Assembly (NCBI RefSeq): GCF_011386835.1
Contig: NC_088800.1
Coordinates: 53,907,439-53,971,438, forward strand
Direction: 5' to 3'
Source: Chrysemys picta bellii
Taxonomy: Eukaryota; Chordata; Testudines; Emydidae
DNA: 64,000 nucleotides
In this document: positions 23,615-37,000 of the stretch, piece by piece
Layout of the letters: every line of letters begins with the position of its first letter
Position numbering within the stretch: position 1 is the first letter of the stretch
Translations under genes and position numbers: made by a program
The notes under the pieces: model-generated
What the model was told of the DNA's origin: nothing
The model's input: the letters and a program-made list of their open reading frames with translations, nothing else
Databases searched by the model: none

Positions 23615-25630
23615 CTAGAAATAGGACGGCTTGACTGCTGGGCTGTTGTTGTTACTGGGGTAGCGTTGGTGCATCAGGGGGACGTCGCATTCTAAGCCAT
23701 TCAGCACCGCCACGTTCTCTGGCAGCTTTTGACTGTGGGTCGCTAAGTCTCTGTTTTCCAGACACGTTTTCACCCCTTCCAGCTCCAGAGGGCTGGAGTC
23801 CACCCCGGCATCGGCATGTGCCTTAGCCCGTCGGTGCCGGAGATAGTACGTGACTGCTGTCACAGCAATCACCAGCAGCAGCACAGCAGCCAGCGCTGGC
23901 ACGATCATGAGCGTCAGGTTGCTGTCTTTGCTCTGGGTGACGGGTAGGTGCTGCTGGTGAGTCCCCTGCACAGCAGTGTGGGCCTCGATGCAGAACTCCC
24001 CTTCTGAGGGCTTCTCCCCCAGCGGCCCAGTGCAGAGGCGGTAGGTGGAGTTCGGTCTCAGCGCGCGTACCGTGTATTCGGAGAGCGACGTCGGCAGGCT
24101 GAGCGTGACCGGCCGCTTGTCGGGCCCGGACAGGTTGCGGTAGGTCAGGCGGATGCCCTTCAGCTGATCTTTGGCCTGTTGATAGTTTTTTAAGTCCACC
24201 GTCAGTGAGGTGCTGCTGACCTGCTTAACGCTGATTTGCTTGCTCTGCGTGGGCACTTGGGTGATAGGGGGCAGGGTTGTTCTCTGGATCTCGGCTTCGC
24301 AGTACAAGCCCGAGAAGCCGTTGGGGCACTGGCACTCCAGGTGGTTGTGCGCGTCTAGCTGGCAGGTGCCCCCATTTAAGCATGTCCGGGGAGGGCAGAT
24401 CTGCATCTCGGGGCTAGTTGGCCCCTGCGCAGCCGTGTGTGGCGTGCGAGTAGAGCTGTCCTGCCGGGGCACGGGCTCATGAGTGGAAGCAGCAAGGCTG
24501 AGCTCCAGCGCAGAGTGCCCGCTGCTGGTGAGGAGCACGGCCGGCTGCAGGGAGGTGGTTCTCAGGGTGGGGGTGGGGGTTGGGGTGGCAGGACAGCCGA
24601 AGTCTGCATATTCCAGGTGCTGGAGGAGCTTAGCAGCGTTCTTGGGAGGGAAGTGGCACCTTGTCTCGTCGGACCTCCTGAGCGTGACATGGCTGGTGTG
24701 TAGCCAGCGCCCAAACCAGCTCAGCTGGCAGAGGCAATTGAATGGATTCTCGGCTGTGGTGATGGCCCGGAGCCTGGGGAAGACGCTGAAGAAGTCCTGG
24801 GGGATGGTGTTGAGGTTGAGGTTGCTGATGTCCAGCTCTTGGAGGTTGGGCAGCTCCCCGAAATCCTCTGCCTGCAGCTGAGCGATTTGGGTGTTCCCAG
24901 CCAGGCTGAGCCTGGTGAGGCCCCGGAGCCGCCGGAGCACCTCCGGGACTCTGCCCAGCGAGTTGTCCGAGACGTCCAGCTCGTGGAGGTTGTTCAAGTT
25001 CTGAAAAAGCTCCTCATCCAAGCTGCTCAGCCCCAGCCCTGCGATCTTGAGAGACTCTATGTTCACCGTGTGAAAGGCCCCAGCTTCGATGATGGCAATG
25101 CTGTTGTGGCTTATGTCTAGCAGCAGGAGCTTGGGAAGGTTCAGTGGAGGAACCGAACGCAGCTGATTGTTCTGGAGCTTCAGCTCCAGCAGGTTCTCCA
25201 GCGTGTCCAAGGCAGCCGGGTGGATGCGCTGGATTCGGTTCCGGTCCAGGTAGAGGCGCTCCAGCAGGCGCAGCCCATGGAAGGTTTCGTTGGTGATCTC
25301 ACGCAGCTGGTTGGATGACAGATCCAAGTTGACAAGGTTGGTGAGGGGCTGGAAGACATTCCTCTGGAGGCTGGAAATCTTGTTCTGGGAGAGGTCCAGC
25401 TGCTGCAGCGCTGGGAGGCCCCGGAAGCTGTCGTCGTGGAGCGAGGTGATGCCGTTCTCAAAGGCGTACAGGTAGGCCGTGTCCGGTGGCAGGCCACTTG
25501 GGACGACGTGGCTTCTCCGGGCCGCACAGAACACAACTTGTGGCTGGGTGCATTGGCAGCCTGAGGGACAGCCCTGAACCTGGGCTGCGGGGGACAGAAG
25601 CAGCAGTGTCCACAGGATCAGGTGGTCCAT
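23615..25630 (-). CDS. VASN: Vasorin, single-exon coding sequence (671 aa)
   Basis: Type I membrane protein of the LRR family. Mammalian vasorin binds TGF-beta at the cell surface and is shed by ADAM17 (family knowledge). Seen here: signal peptide (about 1-20); LRRNT cysteine cluster (C21, C25, C27, C35); about ten leucine-rich repeats (about 50-290); LRRCT (N295-C346 with C299, C301, C325); a Thr/Pro-rich stalk (347-410); an EGF-like domain with six cysteines (C412, 417, 423, 433, 435, 444); an FN3-like domain (about 460-555); one membrane helix (about 573-595) followed by basic residues; and a 75-residue cytoplasmic tail ending in KPSYF. N-glycosylation sequons lie at N114, N499, N527 and N571. 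Length is close to human vasorin (673 aa). The ATG has a strong Kozak context (A at -3, G at +4), starts the signal peptide, and lies 10 bases after a splice acceptor. The frame is intact. In mammals the gene sits inside a CORO7 intron on the opposite strand. Confidence 0.97.
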   Translation of the reverse strand: MDHLILWTLLLLSPAAQVQGCPSGCQCTQPQVVFCAARRSHVVPSGLPPDTAYLYAFENGITSLHDDSFRGLPALQQLDLSQNKISSLQRNVFQPLTNLVNLDLSSNQLREITNETFHGLRLLERLYLDRNRIQRIHPAALDTLENLLELKLQNNQLRSVPPLNLPKLLLLDISHNSIAIIEAGAFHTVNIESLKIAGLGLSSLDEELFQNLNNLHELDVSDNSLGRVPEVLRRLRGLTRLSLAGNTQIAQLQAEDFGELPNLQELDISNLNLNTIPQDFFSVFPRLRAITTAENPFNCLCQLSWFGRWLHTSHVTLRRSDETRCHFPPKNAAKLLQHLEYADFGCPATPTPTPTLRTTSLQPAVLLTSSGHSALELSLAASTHEPVPRQDSSTRTPHTAAQGPTSPEMQICPPRTCLNGGTCQLDAHNHLECQCPNGFSGLYCEAEIQRTTLPPITQVPTQSKQISVKQVSSTSLTVDLKNYQQAKDQLKGIRLTYRNLSGPDKRPVTLSLPTSLSEYTVRALRPNSTYRLCTGPLGEKPSEGEFCIEAHTAVQGTHQQHLPVTQSKDSNLTLMIVPALAAVLLLVIAVTAVTYYLRHRRAKAHADAGVDSSPLELEGVKTCLENRDLATHSQKLPENVAVLNGLECDVPLMHQRYPSNNNSPAVKPSYF

Positions 25631-25640
25631 GCTGGACTCT

Positions 25641-25665
25641 CTGTAGAGGGGAAAACCAGAGAAAT
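25641..25665 (-). other. VASN: Splice acceptor of the VASN coding exon
   Basis: Read on the minus strand, a pyrimidine tract (GGTTTTCCCCTCTACAG) ends in AG at 25641-25642. Ten bases of 5'UTR and the ATG follow. The VASN coding sequence therefore starts in a downstream exon, as in mammals, where exon 1 is non-coding. The exon's first base would be 25640. A CAG/GTAAC donor-like string lies just upstream (about 25670), but nothing shows that it is used. Confidence 0.8.
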
Positions 25666-28600
25666 GTTACCTGCCAGATGACATTGGGGGTTGGGAACCA
25701 AGTGTCTGACCCCATTGCATTTCTTCTGATATGTCTGTAAGGTTACAGCCAGTCTCCATACCCCAAGGGGTTAATTGGGCAGGGCCTAGGGTGGGCAAGG
25801 TGGGGCAGAGAGCTGCTTACAGCGTCAGGTCTGCAGATAGTGTGTCATGCGATAGCAAACCCCTGAGAAACCTTGGGAGGGGGCGAGTCATATCGCTGAA
25901 CTGGGGAAGGTGATGGGCTTAGAGAGTAAAGCCACAGAACTTGGATCTGGATTTCAGACTCCCTCCCCCCACATTCATGGACCCAAACACCCTCAAACGT
26001 TGGGGTCCTTGTGGCATCATTCTGGTGCCCCATGGGCAGCAGCTTGAGCCCTGCTGGGGGAGCCGATTCTGCTGGGGAACCCAGCCTGAAGGAGGAAACG
26101 CTCCTGCAGCAATCTCTCCTGACAGCCAGCATGACACGCTGGATTTCCACCCCACAGGTCAGTTACTGCAAAGGGCTCATGCCGAAAAGCTTTGGCTGGA
26201 TTTCCCATTTCTGATAAGTGACCTGTCTTGGACTGACGCTGGTGAAGCCAGGATGAGCTGGGCAGCCTCCAGGGCCGCTGGCTCTGCAGTGTTAAGGGGG
26301 CGATGCTGGGCTCCCCTTCCTCCCTGCACTCCCCTTTCCTTTAGCCCAGCGAGGATGATTCTGATGAAGCCCAACTTGGAGAAGGATGGGGGGTATACAG
26401 GTGTGAGGAAGAGGGGCAGCTAGAGAGCCATTCCCTATAGGGATCCAGGCTCTTTTCTTACAGCAACGTCCTCCGGTTTCCATGCCTCGAGCTGCTGCGT
26501 TTACTGGCTGTCAGACGAGGCCGGATTCCTGCGATTCCAGCTGGTTTACCAGTTCCTCGCCTCTGCGCTCAGGGCAGAGAGAGCCAGCCTGCTGTCAGCA
26601 GGGGATCACGCACTGCTGCAGCTACATCTAGACTGGGCCGTCAGTACTGCCGAGACTTCTGCCAGGCGGAGGGTGCCCAGGCACTTAGACCATCCCCCTC
26701 CTTTCTCTTGTGGGCTCAGTGGTCCATGGCCAGGAAACTGCCCTGCCAGGGGTCCCTGTGACAAGCCCACTGCAGGTGAAGCGTCGCGCAGCCTTGCAGG
26801 ACCAAGTGTCCCCATGGTGCGCAGGCCCGGCACAGCAGGGAGCGTGAGAGCCATTCAGTGTCATCTGTGGCTCCTGGCTGAGCAGGGGCTTTGCATGTCT
26901 GACCACAGGCCCCATACCGGGACCCCTGCCATGCTGCATCGCTTTTCCTGAGCTATTGCTCATCCCTTCTTGGTTCCTGGATTCCCTTAGCGACCCCACT
27001 CTCTGGACTATTCTTGCCTGCTTGCTCTGGTCGCCAGCACCCGCCATCTAATGTCCTTTCCCTCCCCGGCTTGCATGCAGAGATCCAGCATTGGGCTCTC
27101 AAGACTAGGCCATGGGTGACATGCTCCCAGCACGCAGTGTTTGAAACCAGCCGCCTGGCGCAGTGCTGGCTGGCTGGGGACAGATCCTCACTCCGCCCCT
27201 TGGAGACCTCGGCAGGATGAGGCAGCTCCCCTGGCAGCCTGCAGTGTGGAGCTGCGGAGGGTCTGGCCAGCCTGTGCTGGAGTATGCCTGACATGTGCTA
27301 GTATGCACAACCAGCCCCCCATCCATCCCTGGGGCTTCTGAGACTGTGTCCTTTGAACCCTGCACAGCTGAGAGGGATGACAGGCCCCCTTCCGTCCTCC
27401 TGCCCAGCTGCCCTGCCTCGGCATCCCCCAATGTGCAATGTCCATGCATCCCAAGGGGCTTCCCAGGCGGTCTGTGGGAGCTGGCTCGCTGGCTCAGTAC
27501 AGTGGGGTGGATTTCTTGGCTGTCCATACTCAGGCCTGGGGAATTGATTTGCAAAGCGCCAGTGAAGACAAGGCAGGACAATCTCTCCTGCCCATGTGTG
27601 TCTCACCACAGCCCCCGTGCGAGATCACCGGGGGAGAATCCTGCCTCATGCCATGCGCACACGGTACCGTTCTCCTCACCAGCAGCCAACACAAGCCTCA
27701 CCCACAGAGCGGGCGCTCGGCCCGTGCAGTCTGACCCACTGGCTGCCTTAGTGTCTCTGCCTGAAACAACCTAGGGTATATTTCCATTCCACAGTGCAGC
27801 GACATCCTCCGGGGCGGGGAAGGGTCACTGCTCCTCATCCTCTTCCTCCCGTACTCTCTGGGCCAGTCACCTGAATAGTCACAGTCCCTGGCCCTGCTCC
27901 CTTCCAATCCCTGGCACCAGCCTCTCCTCAGCTCCCTCTTGCTCCTAACGGCACACCCCTGGTTTTGGCAGCTTCCTAGCACTGTCATCCATCCCCCCAT
28001 GGCTCGGACAGGACCTGGCTCCTGGTGGTACTTGGCTGGACCATCTCGGTGTTACTCAAAGCTTGGGCTCCCTTGCAGGGCGGCTGTGGGAGAGGGAACA
28101 TTTCATCCCAGTGACTCACATCCTCCAGCGCTCTCTTCCCTGGCTGCCTGGGGCTCTGTGCAGCAGGCCGAGCTCCGGGCACTGGGGACCACAGTGAGGG
28201 CCCTGCTCTAGGCTGTAGAGCGACTAGAGCTCTGGGCTTCACCTCCCAGCCTGGCACATGTCAAATCCTCCCGCTGGGCAATGCTCACAAGTGCCAGCCA
28301 TTGCTTGCCCCTTGGCACACCAGTTCTGGTCGCTGCTGGAACATGCCAGCAGGGGAGAGAAGCTCTAGAGCACTTGCCCCTGGCTTCATGACCTCCTGCT
28401 TTCCCCTTTGCTGCCATCGCCTGGAGTCTGCTGCCTTCACCCTGCAAACAGATCCCCTTAGAATAGCCAACAAAGGCTCTGCCCGTCCCTTGGATGCTAT
28501 GCTGGGCACAGCCTGGCACTAGCATGGACAAGCACTGGAAGGGCCAAGGGCCACCACCTCCGCAGCGGTCTGAAATTCAATGTGTGGGTCATGCCATCTT

Positions 28601-31600
28601 GACTCTGACAGATACACCCAGCCCAGTCCCCAGGGGAAGGGGGAAGCCCCCAAGGTCCCTGCCTACATACATGAGTTGTGGGGAGGAAATTCCAGCCCTT
28701 TGCATATCAGCAGGAGTCACCACAGACCATCTAGTTCCCTGGATCCTCTGAGATGGGACTGGGGAGCCAGGAGCTGCCCCTCATCCCACCCCTGGCTGCT
28801 GGAGGGCAATTCACCCAAAGAGCAGCTGCTTTCAGCCCTGTCCCTGATCAATGGGCAGCGCCCTTCCTGCTTCAGCCAAGAGATCACCCCAGAGGAGAGG
28901 AGCCCCGAGCACTACCGCTGGGCATGGCAGCCACCTCCCATGAGCAGGGCACAGTCTGCACTCAGGAAGGGAGCTGCTTCCCCTGCCTCATTGCTCCTGA
29001 AAGCTCTTTAATCACCTGCTGGCTGTCCCTGGGCGCCCTAGCGGCTGGTTTCTGAACACTCGCCTTTTCTTCCCCACTCTCTGACGCCAGAGCAGAGCTG
29101 GTCACACAACTGCCCATGCAGGAGCCCAAGCGCTTGGGATGGCCTGGAGAGCCCAGCTGACCCATTTCCCCCTCCTCCCAGCCCATGTGCAGCCAGAGCC
29201 CCATTGCTCTGGTCAGTGCTCCCAGATCTGCCCCAAACTGGGGGGAAGCTGCTGTCAGATGTGCAGCAAAGATGTGGGGAGCACCACAGCCCTTGACATA
29301 GCCTCTGTCCTAGCAACTGGGCTGGCTGCTGTGGAGCCGGGGGCAGCAGAAGCACTGTTAGAGATGTTACAGGGGAAGTGGTGGTTGCAGGATCCAACCC
29401 CTCAACACACTGGGGCATTTCTGAGCATTTTTTTTTTTTTTACTGTTTCCAGAATTATTTCTGGGCCCACAGAATGGCATCACATTAGGGGATGCCCAGA
29501 GCTCTTCCTGCCAGGAACACTCCACCAGGTGCCATCGCTGTGTATGTGCAATGCACCCACATTTAGCCATAGAAGAGCCAAGCATTCTTTACGCTCTGTG
29601 CCAGTGCCTTCAAGCTTGGCTCTCTCCAGCCAAAGCTCTGCATTGTGGGAGGGCACTTGCCACAACAGCTGCGCCATGCCCACGCTCAAACTAGTGCCTA
29701 CTTGTCCCCTAGGCGAATGTATTGCTTCTAAAGAGACTACCCCAGCTAGGGTCAGGCATCATGCAGACAGCCATTGTCCAGTGCCCCACCCACACAGCTC
29801 TGCCAGTGACTCTGGAGCCAGGGCCATGCGATGACGGCCTGAACTAAGTGTGTTCCCCCTCCAGACTGTGATGAGAAACCACTGTACTCTCGCCTTGTGA
29901 CCCGACTACGGTGAAGTGGCAGTTGGCTGACAGCACCGAACTCCTCCGTGCCTTGCCATCCCGCTCAGCCCCTGGCTGCAATTCCTCTGCCTGGGTGCCT
30001 TGGATGTTGTTATAGGGAGAGAACACAATGGGGTACTCTCCAGCAAGCAGTGCACTGGCACTCCCACTGACTGCTGTGAGGGCCAGGGGGCTTGGCTGAT
30101 CTCACCCTGTTCATTCACCCCCTTCCTCTGCCTTCCCCACTGGGGTGCAAAATAACTGTCAAAAGCCTCTTGCAGTGCATTGCCCAGAGAGTTCTGCCCA
30201 CGGCTCCCCAAGAGCCCTGTGGCCATCCCCTCCCAAGTGCCCCAGAGCTCCCTCTTGCTCCATGCTCATGCTGGGCAGGGGCCAGCAAGACCTCATGACT
30301 TGACCTCACCACTCGCCCCCCACACCTCTTGGCGCCGTTTTCAGCCCAGCTCTTAGAACAACTGTTGGAGGCACCGTTCACTGCTGGATTCCTTCCACCC
30401 AGAGTCCTGGCAAGGCAGCTCTGAAATCCAGCCATGCCTTAAGTCATTGCTCTGGGTGGGAGCATCCAGAGGCAGTTGGGAATGCAGGGAACATCCCTGG
30501 GCCTTGTTTAAGATGGAGCACGGAGTCTCTGCTGGCTTTAACGGTATGAATCCTGGAAGGAGCTCTTCTCGCCCCACTGGAGAATGGGCTGAGCCCTGCC
30601 CATTACCCTGGGCACCAGCTCTGTAAGGAGCTGCATGTTACAGCAGCTGACCTATGCTGCTCTCCCACTACTGCCTGGCAGCATCTCAGCTGGGGTGCAT
30701 TGGAGCTCCCTTTCCGTATCCTGCCTCCCACCCCCAACATGGCTTCCCAGCACCTGGCTCAGCTGTCTGCAAGCTGGAGGGGTAGGAAGTGGGCACCTGA
30801 AGCTCAGACTGTCTCTGTGGGAACAGCAGCAGATTGCCAAGCTGGAGTGGGGGAGGTGGAGGGAAGCAGCTCATTGGCGCATCTCTTGTGTTTGCCCAGT
30901 GGGTGGCACTAGACTGAGGAGCAAGGAATATTGCAGCGACTTGGGGCAAGCTAAACGCTAACTAGAGACAGAGGCTCGCACCAGCGTGTTTAGAGAGGCT
31001 GATGGCCTGGCTGAGAATGCTGCAAGGTCTCTGCCATTACCTGCTATTTACACTCCAGTAGCACCCACACTACTAAGCAGCTGGCACCTGCCCAGTCCCT
31101 CTGCCCCATGGAGCTCAGGTTATTTCTCTCAGCTCCTGTCAGCTGGGGGTTAGGACCCTGGCCCGTGGCTCCAAGGTGAACGCCCCAGGAAGGCTGGAGG
31201 CATTTGCCAAGCTGTCATCACTCAGTTATTATTACAATTAGATTTATTTGCAAGAACACAAGCAGCCTCTGCAGGAGCTGCACTTCCAGACCCTCTGGGG
31301 ATCCTTCCCGGCCAGCCTGCAAATTCAGCTTCTTCTCACAGGGGTCTGAGCTGGGGGTGAGGGGGAGTCTTTGTAACTGGTTGCTGTGATTGGTCTGCCT
31401 GGTATCCTACCCTTGGTAAGGGCAGCCATGGTCCCCTCTTGCCCTGTGTGTCAGTGTGTGTGTGACACTGCACCCCACCCCTTGAGCACATCTTCCCATT
31501 CCCTGCCCCTCAGGCAGATGTTCCGTTCTACCTACAGCCTGCAGGGAGGAAGTGGAAACTGGTGGAGGAATGGTGACAGGCTCCAAGCACATGGTTGGGT

Positions 31601-33939
31601 TTTGCAGGGGACACTTCAGAACAATCAGACCACATGCCAGCTGGTCCCTGCGGGGAACCCATGGGAGGGAAGGAACACCAAGATGCCCGTTTAGCCATCC
31701 TCACCCAGGGCATGGTCTGGAGGGAGCCAGCAGCCTGGAGGGAGGGTACAGGCCCCCAGGGAGCCAGCATGCACCAAAGCACAAAGGGCCACTAGGATCA
31801 CAGGGGCTGCTTGGTTCTCAGCCTGTCTGTCAGTCCTTTTAATAAGAGAAGTAATTACCAATTGGGGGGAGGGGGAGATCTTTGTAAATATCAGCAGAGC
31901 TGGCATGGGCCAGACAGGTTCCAGCCAGGTAATAAATTGTGGAATGTGCAGCTGGGCTGGGGGAGGGGGGGCTGTGATTTGCAGCCCCGACAACCCAAAG
32001 AGCCTAGGAGGGGCTAGCAGAGGGCTACAGGGCACCAGGCCAGGGCCAGAGCTGCTTATGGCAAGGCCAGACTATGGAGAGGAAGAGGCAGGTTGCAGGG
32101 AAAGCACTGCTGCTAGCCAGACACACTGGCCCCACTGCCCACAGAGGAGGCGATCAAGCTCCCCCCTGCATCACAGAGATAAGGAAAGGAGGCAACTAGC
32201 AGGAAAAGCTCCAGGGAGGCTGGGAAGCCTGAACTGTTCCTTTAGCCAGGCCCCATGGGATAGCATCAGGCACTCCCTGGCCCGTGTCTGCCCAGAGGCC
32301 TCCCGTGGCCTGGAGCCTTTGGGTAATGGGAGCCAGCTGTGGCCAAAGGAGGCACTGCCAGGCCAAGTTAGCAGTGGAGGGTCCTGTTGCATTATCAGCA
32401 GCAGGAGAGAGAAGTGGGTCTGCCTTGGTGTCCCCTCCTCCCTGGGGAATCAGCAGGTCAGCGCTTGGCCTCCCCCCAACAGTCTGTTACAGAGCAGTGG
32501 GGGGCCTGCCTGACACAGGACTGACCCCAACCCCCCCCCCCCAACTCTAGACCAGCCCTGCCCCCCCCCAGCCACGCTCCCCACTAGCCAAAGTGCAGGG
32601 TTCCTCTGACCCAAGGCTATGCTCACAGCCTCTCCTTACTCCAGGCCTGACCCAGCAACACACAAGTGGCCACTGCCAGCTGCAGCAGAGCACGCTCAGC
32701 CTGCAGCCTCACCAGGGTCATTGTGTCTCAGATCCTGGGGGAGTCCATGGCCTTGGCACAGAGACAAACCACTGGCAGAGCATGAGTGGCGCTGCTCTGG
32801 TGGGGGGGGGGGGGTTACTGAGAGCTGATAAAGAGGTCCCCACTGCCTCATTCAAACAGTTGCCTTTCTGCTGGCATGCACTAGGGATTTGCTTTGTACA
32901 GGGTTCTGGGCAGGAGCAGGCCCTTAGTGCCCACAGGCAGGATTGCTGTACAGGGCAGACAGGCATTGGCAGGATGAAAGCAAGGGGCCTCAGGGTGGAA
33001 GGTGCTGTGGAGCCACCCCTGCAGAAAGGGACAGGGTGGGGGGCTGTCTGAACTGTCCCCCCCCCCCCATTCCTCCATGTCCTTTTCCCCAGCTGTACTT
33101 TGCACTTCCCACAGGTGCAGCTCCTGGCAGGCAGTGCTCTCCCATCTTGGGGCACCAGCTGAGGGCTGTGTGGCCCATGGCATGGCTGTGACTGGCCCAA
33201 TTCACAGCTGCAAGCTTTGGGCCATGGGCAGGCAGCCTGCTGTGCAGGGCAAAGGCTCCCTCCTGCTTGCCTGGCACTGGGCTGGAATTTTAAACCCCTC
33301 AGTTGTGGCCACAGGTGGCATCTGTTCTCAAGATGTGGGGACTTGAAGCAAAGGAATCCAGCACTTCCCTCCTGCTTCAGCTAAAGCTGGCCTGGGTGGA
33401 ACACTGAGCCCCAGCACCTAGATCCCCACTGTGAGGTAGGGAGCACCCCCCAAGAATGGCTCCTATTAAAGGAAATCTTATACCCTCAGCACCTGGCAAG
33501 GGCTGTGGCTGCAGGGACAGAACTGTCCTGCTCTGCTGCCATCTGACACTTGCTCACACAGCACAGCTGGGCTGTAGAGCTGCCTGCAGCTAGGCTGGGC
33601 ACTGCACCGTGAGGTGCAACCTGTCACCCAGGCAGCAGCAAGGGGGATGAGCTTGCACTGAGACGCCTGGCCAGAGAGCATCATGCTCAGAGGGGGGCAC
33701 TGCCCCCCCAGTGAACTGACCAGTAGGTCAGTGTTTAACCCAGGATAATGAGTGACGAGGCACGTATCAACCCCAGGGCAAAGCTCTCTGGGTCACCCAG
33801 CGCAACCCACCTCTGAGCTGCCTGCAGAGCGTTGACCCAGAGCACTGCCTGTGGCTGTCGCTGGGACACTGCTTGCTTTGGGCCTAGCCTGTGGGGATGG
33901 CCTAGCAGCAGGGATCAGGAGCCCTGCCAGCTCCTGTGC

Positions 33940-34060
33940 CTTCTTGGGGCCTCCATTCCCCCGCTGTAAAACAGGGATAATGCTGCTTTGCTGCCCAGTG
34001 CAGTAATGCTTGTCAAGTGCTTGGAGATCCCCAAGCAGCTGGCACTAGAGAAGGGCAGAG
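33940..34060 (+). repeat. Partial MIR-type relic
   Basis: GGGCCTCCATTCCCCCGCTG then AAAACAGGGATAATGCTGCT and GTCAAGTGCTTGGAGATCCC, matching the 3' half of MIR. Confidence 0.6.
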
Positions 34061-37000
34061 TGCTGGGTGGCTGAGCTAGCCAAGCCAAGTGAAGCTCAGA
34101 CCACAAACCTGCAGTGCAGCTGGGGTCAAGCATGGAGAACCGGGGCTGTACCTGCAGCAGGGAGGCCAGGGTGGACAAGGCTTGCAGACTTTCCTACCTA
34201 GCAGCTGTGGGTGCTAGTCCAGACCAAGGAGCCCTTGGGACTCATCAGGGCCCCTTGACACAGCCAGGGTCTGTGAGGAGATCTCCCCCAGCATGTACCC
34301 CCTGGTCCTGCTGCCATCGTGGCTCTGGCTCTCTGCAGGGAAGCTGGGCTGTGCCCAACCCTGGGAAGTGGGATGGGGATGAGAGTGGCAGGGGGTAGCC
34401 CTGGCTCTGAGGGGCACTGGTTCAGCCCACTGGTGTTCCCAGCAACACTTTTGCCCAGTGAGGGCTGCAGGCAGTCAAGTGCTCTTGGGAAGCACATGGG
34501 GCCTGGCAGGGCACCAGAGCAGGCGTGCTGCCAGCACTGGGGTGGGAGTCAGTTTTGAAATGCCAGGGTCAGGTTTCGCTGATGTGTCTGGCACTGCAGC
34601 CAAGCTGCTGACTAAACTGCTGTCCCTTTAATTGTGTGGGCATTTCTTCCCCACACTGCTGGGTCAGGACCAGGCTGCCAGGTGGCTTTGCCCCACCCAT
34701 GCTTAATTGTGGACTGAAGCTCCCTGCCATGAGCCCGCCCACACCCTGAGGGCCAGGCAGGGACAGCTTCCTAATTGCACTTCCGTGTGATGAGTCCCTG
34801 CCTCACCCTGCCCTTCAAATGCAACCTGGCAAAGGCTGAGCCAGTGGCTGGCATCAGGGCCCCTCCCTCCTTTACATGGTGACCTGAATGGGGTCACCTG
34901 TTCCCCCTCAGCTGTCTCCCCTCCAGCCCAGCTCTAGCAGTGAACAGCTGACTAGGTGCATGGTGCTGGCCTTGGGCTGCTGCTAGAGGCAAGCCCCGGG
35001 CTAGTGAGGCAACAGGGCCCAGCCTGCATTCCTCCCCACCCCCCCACAGGGGCATGGCTGAGAGAACTAGACAGCCGGAGGTCCTGGGCACAGTGGCACT
35101 CCATCACACAGTGCTCACTAAGTGGAGATGCCAGACCATGAGGGGTTAACCATATCCCGGAGAAAGCTTGCTGGCTTAGCACTGCTCAGACAGGCTTACA
35201 CCTAATAAACAGGGGAGACAGGAAAAGGGGGGCCCCAGTGAGGAGCTGAACGGGATGGAGACAAAGCCCTGCTTCTCTGGGAGGCATTAACTGCTAATGC
35301 TGGCAGCACGCTTGCTTTGCCATGGGCCCAAGCGAACACAGCCAGAGCACTAAATCCAGCCCAACCTCCCATCCTGTGGACCTGCAGCATAGAGACTTGC
35401 TGGATTGTTCATCTTTTCCAGCTGCATGTGGAGTTGGGCCCAGGCAGCCCAGTTCCCTGCCAGCCTGCCTGGGGTTGTTTACTTGGTGATGGGACTGACC
35501 CAGAGGGCTGTACTGAATTCACTTGCCTTGGAGACAGAGCCCAGCCACCCCGACATGAGCCACCTGCCTGCTGTACTCCTCCACTGCCTACAGGCTTGGA
35601 GCAAACACCCCAGGCAGTTGAGTGGGGTGGGACTGGCCTGCAGATCCGCTCCCTGCAGCTCCTGTGTGCCCCAGCCAGTGCTAAGGGATGCTAGAGAGAA
35701 GCCTTTCCCCATGGTGCAGGCACAAGGAGGCACTGGGGGATGGTAAAAGGCAGAAAACACAAGGTTTTTAAAAAAAAAACCTGAAGTGTGAACCTGGGGA
35801 AGTCCCTGCTGCAGGCTGTAATTCAAGGATACATATGCAAGTGGGGTAGGTAGTGATGTGAGCTTGGATAAAGCCCCAGGCCTCCCATCCTCATGCTTCC
35901 AGCTATAAATTGACTGTCACTAGGGTCAGGAAGGAGTTGCTGCCTTGGTGCTCTGTGGCACTCAGATTTTCTCCTTAGGTAGCCCAGGGAGGGGCACACC
36001 CTCCCAGCCAGCCCCATGCAGGTCTCCCCATCCCCCCCAGAGCAGCAGACTGTTCCTACAGCTGCCCTCTTGAGCACTCTGCCAGTTGGGGGCAGCTTTA
36101 ATCTTCTCTGAGGGCTTCTACTGAATGGAGACTGCCTTGACTCTGTCCATGGGGCTGCATTCTCTGGGCCTGCTCCTCTTCCTGGCCCAGTGACTGTGCT
36201 GGCCATCTGCATGCCTCCAGGCCTAAAGCTCTCAGGCACCTTCAGCCCCCACCAGCCTTCAGGCAAAGCCCCCCCCTCCCCCCACGGTCTTACAGATTGG
36301 CATAAAGCAGGGCTGAATCTGGCCCCAAGATTCACCTGTCTCCCTCCAGTCCTATTGCCCGGGCAGCCTGGCACCATGCCTACACATGTGGAACAGAGCA
36401 ACCACCCACTGCCTGGAATTGGTCCCCCATTTGCTGCTTTCCCCAGGGGAGCATTGCTGTACCCTCCCCCCTGGGCACAGAGCAGCCTTCCAGTGCCTTG
36501 GGCTCAGCCTGACCTGGGGTGGCAGAGGGCTCCCTGGGGTCCCCCACACTAGGGTGCTGGGTGCCCAGCCTAGAGCAGCTAGAGAGAGGTTTAGATTTCC
36601 CTTAAAGCAGCCAGCACAAGTTTGGCCCCAGCTCATCACCCCACTGTCTGTGTGCCTCCCTGGTGGGCATTCAGCACCACAGCTGCCCTCACCATGTGCC
36701 TGTTCTCCTTGCCTCTCCCCAGGGCTGCTGGGGCAGGGGCTGGCATGGAATTCTGGTGACCCAGCATGTGCACATCACTCCATCTGTTAGTGAAGGCAGG
36801 CTGGGGGGGGCCTGGCGCTAAGGGCAAAGGATGGGGAGGTCTGTGAGGGCCTGGGGAAGCCACTGCACAGCCTGGTCTGTCACACTGACTGACCACTCTG
36901 GCTGCATTAGCCAGCATAGCATGCCTGTCTGAAGCAGGGGATGGGCTGGCTAGCATGGAGCCACTCCTGGATTGCCCAGGGGACTGTGGTGCCATGGCAC

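Noticed and set aside
29139..29834. 231-codon plus frame
   Set aside because: It includes a poly-Phe run from a poly-T tract and no domain; likely incidental in intronic DNA.
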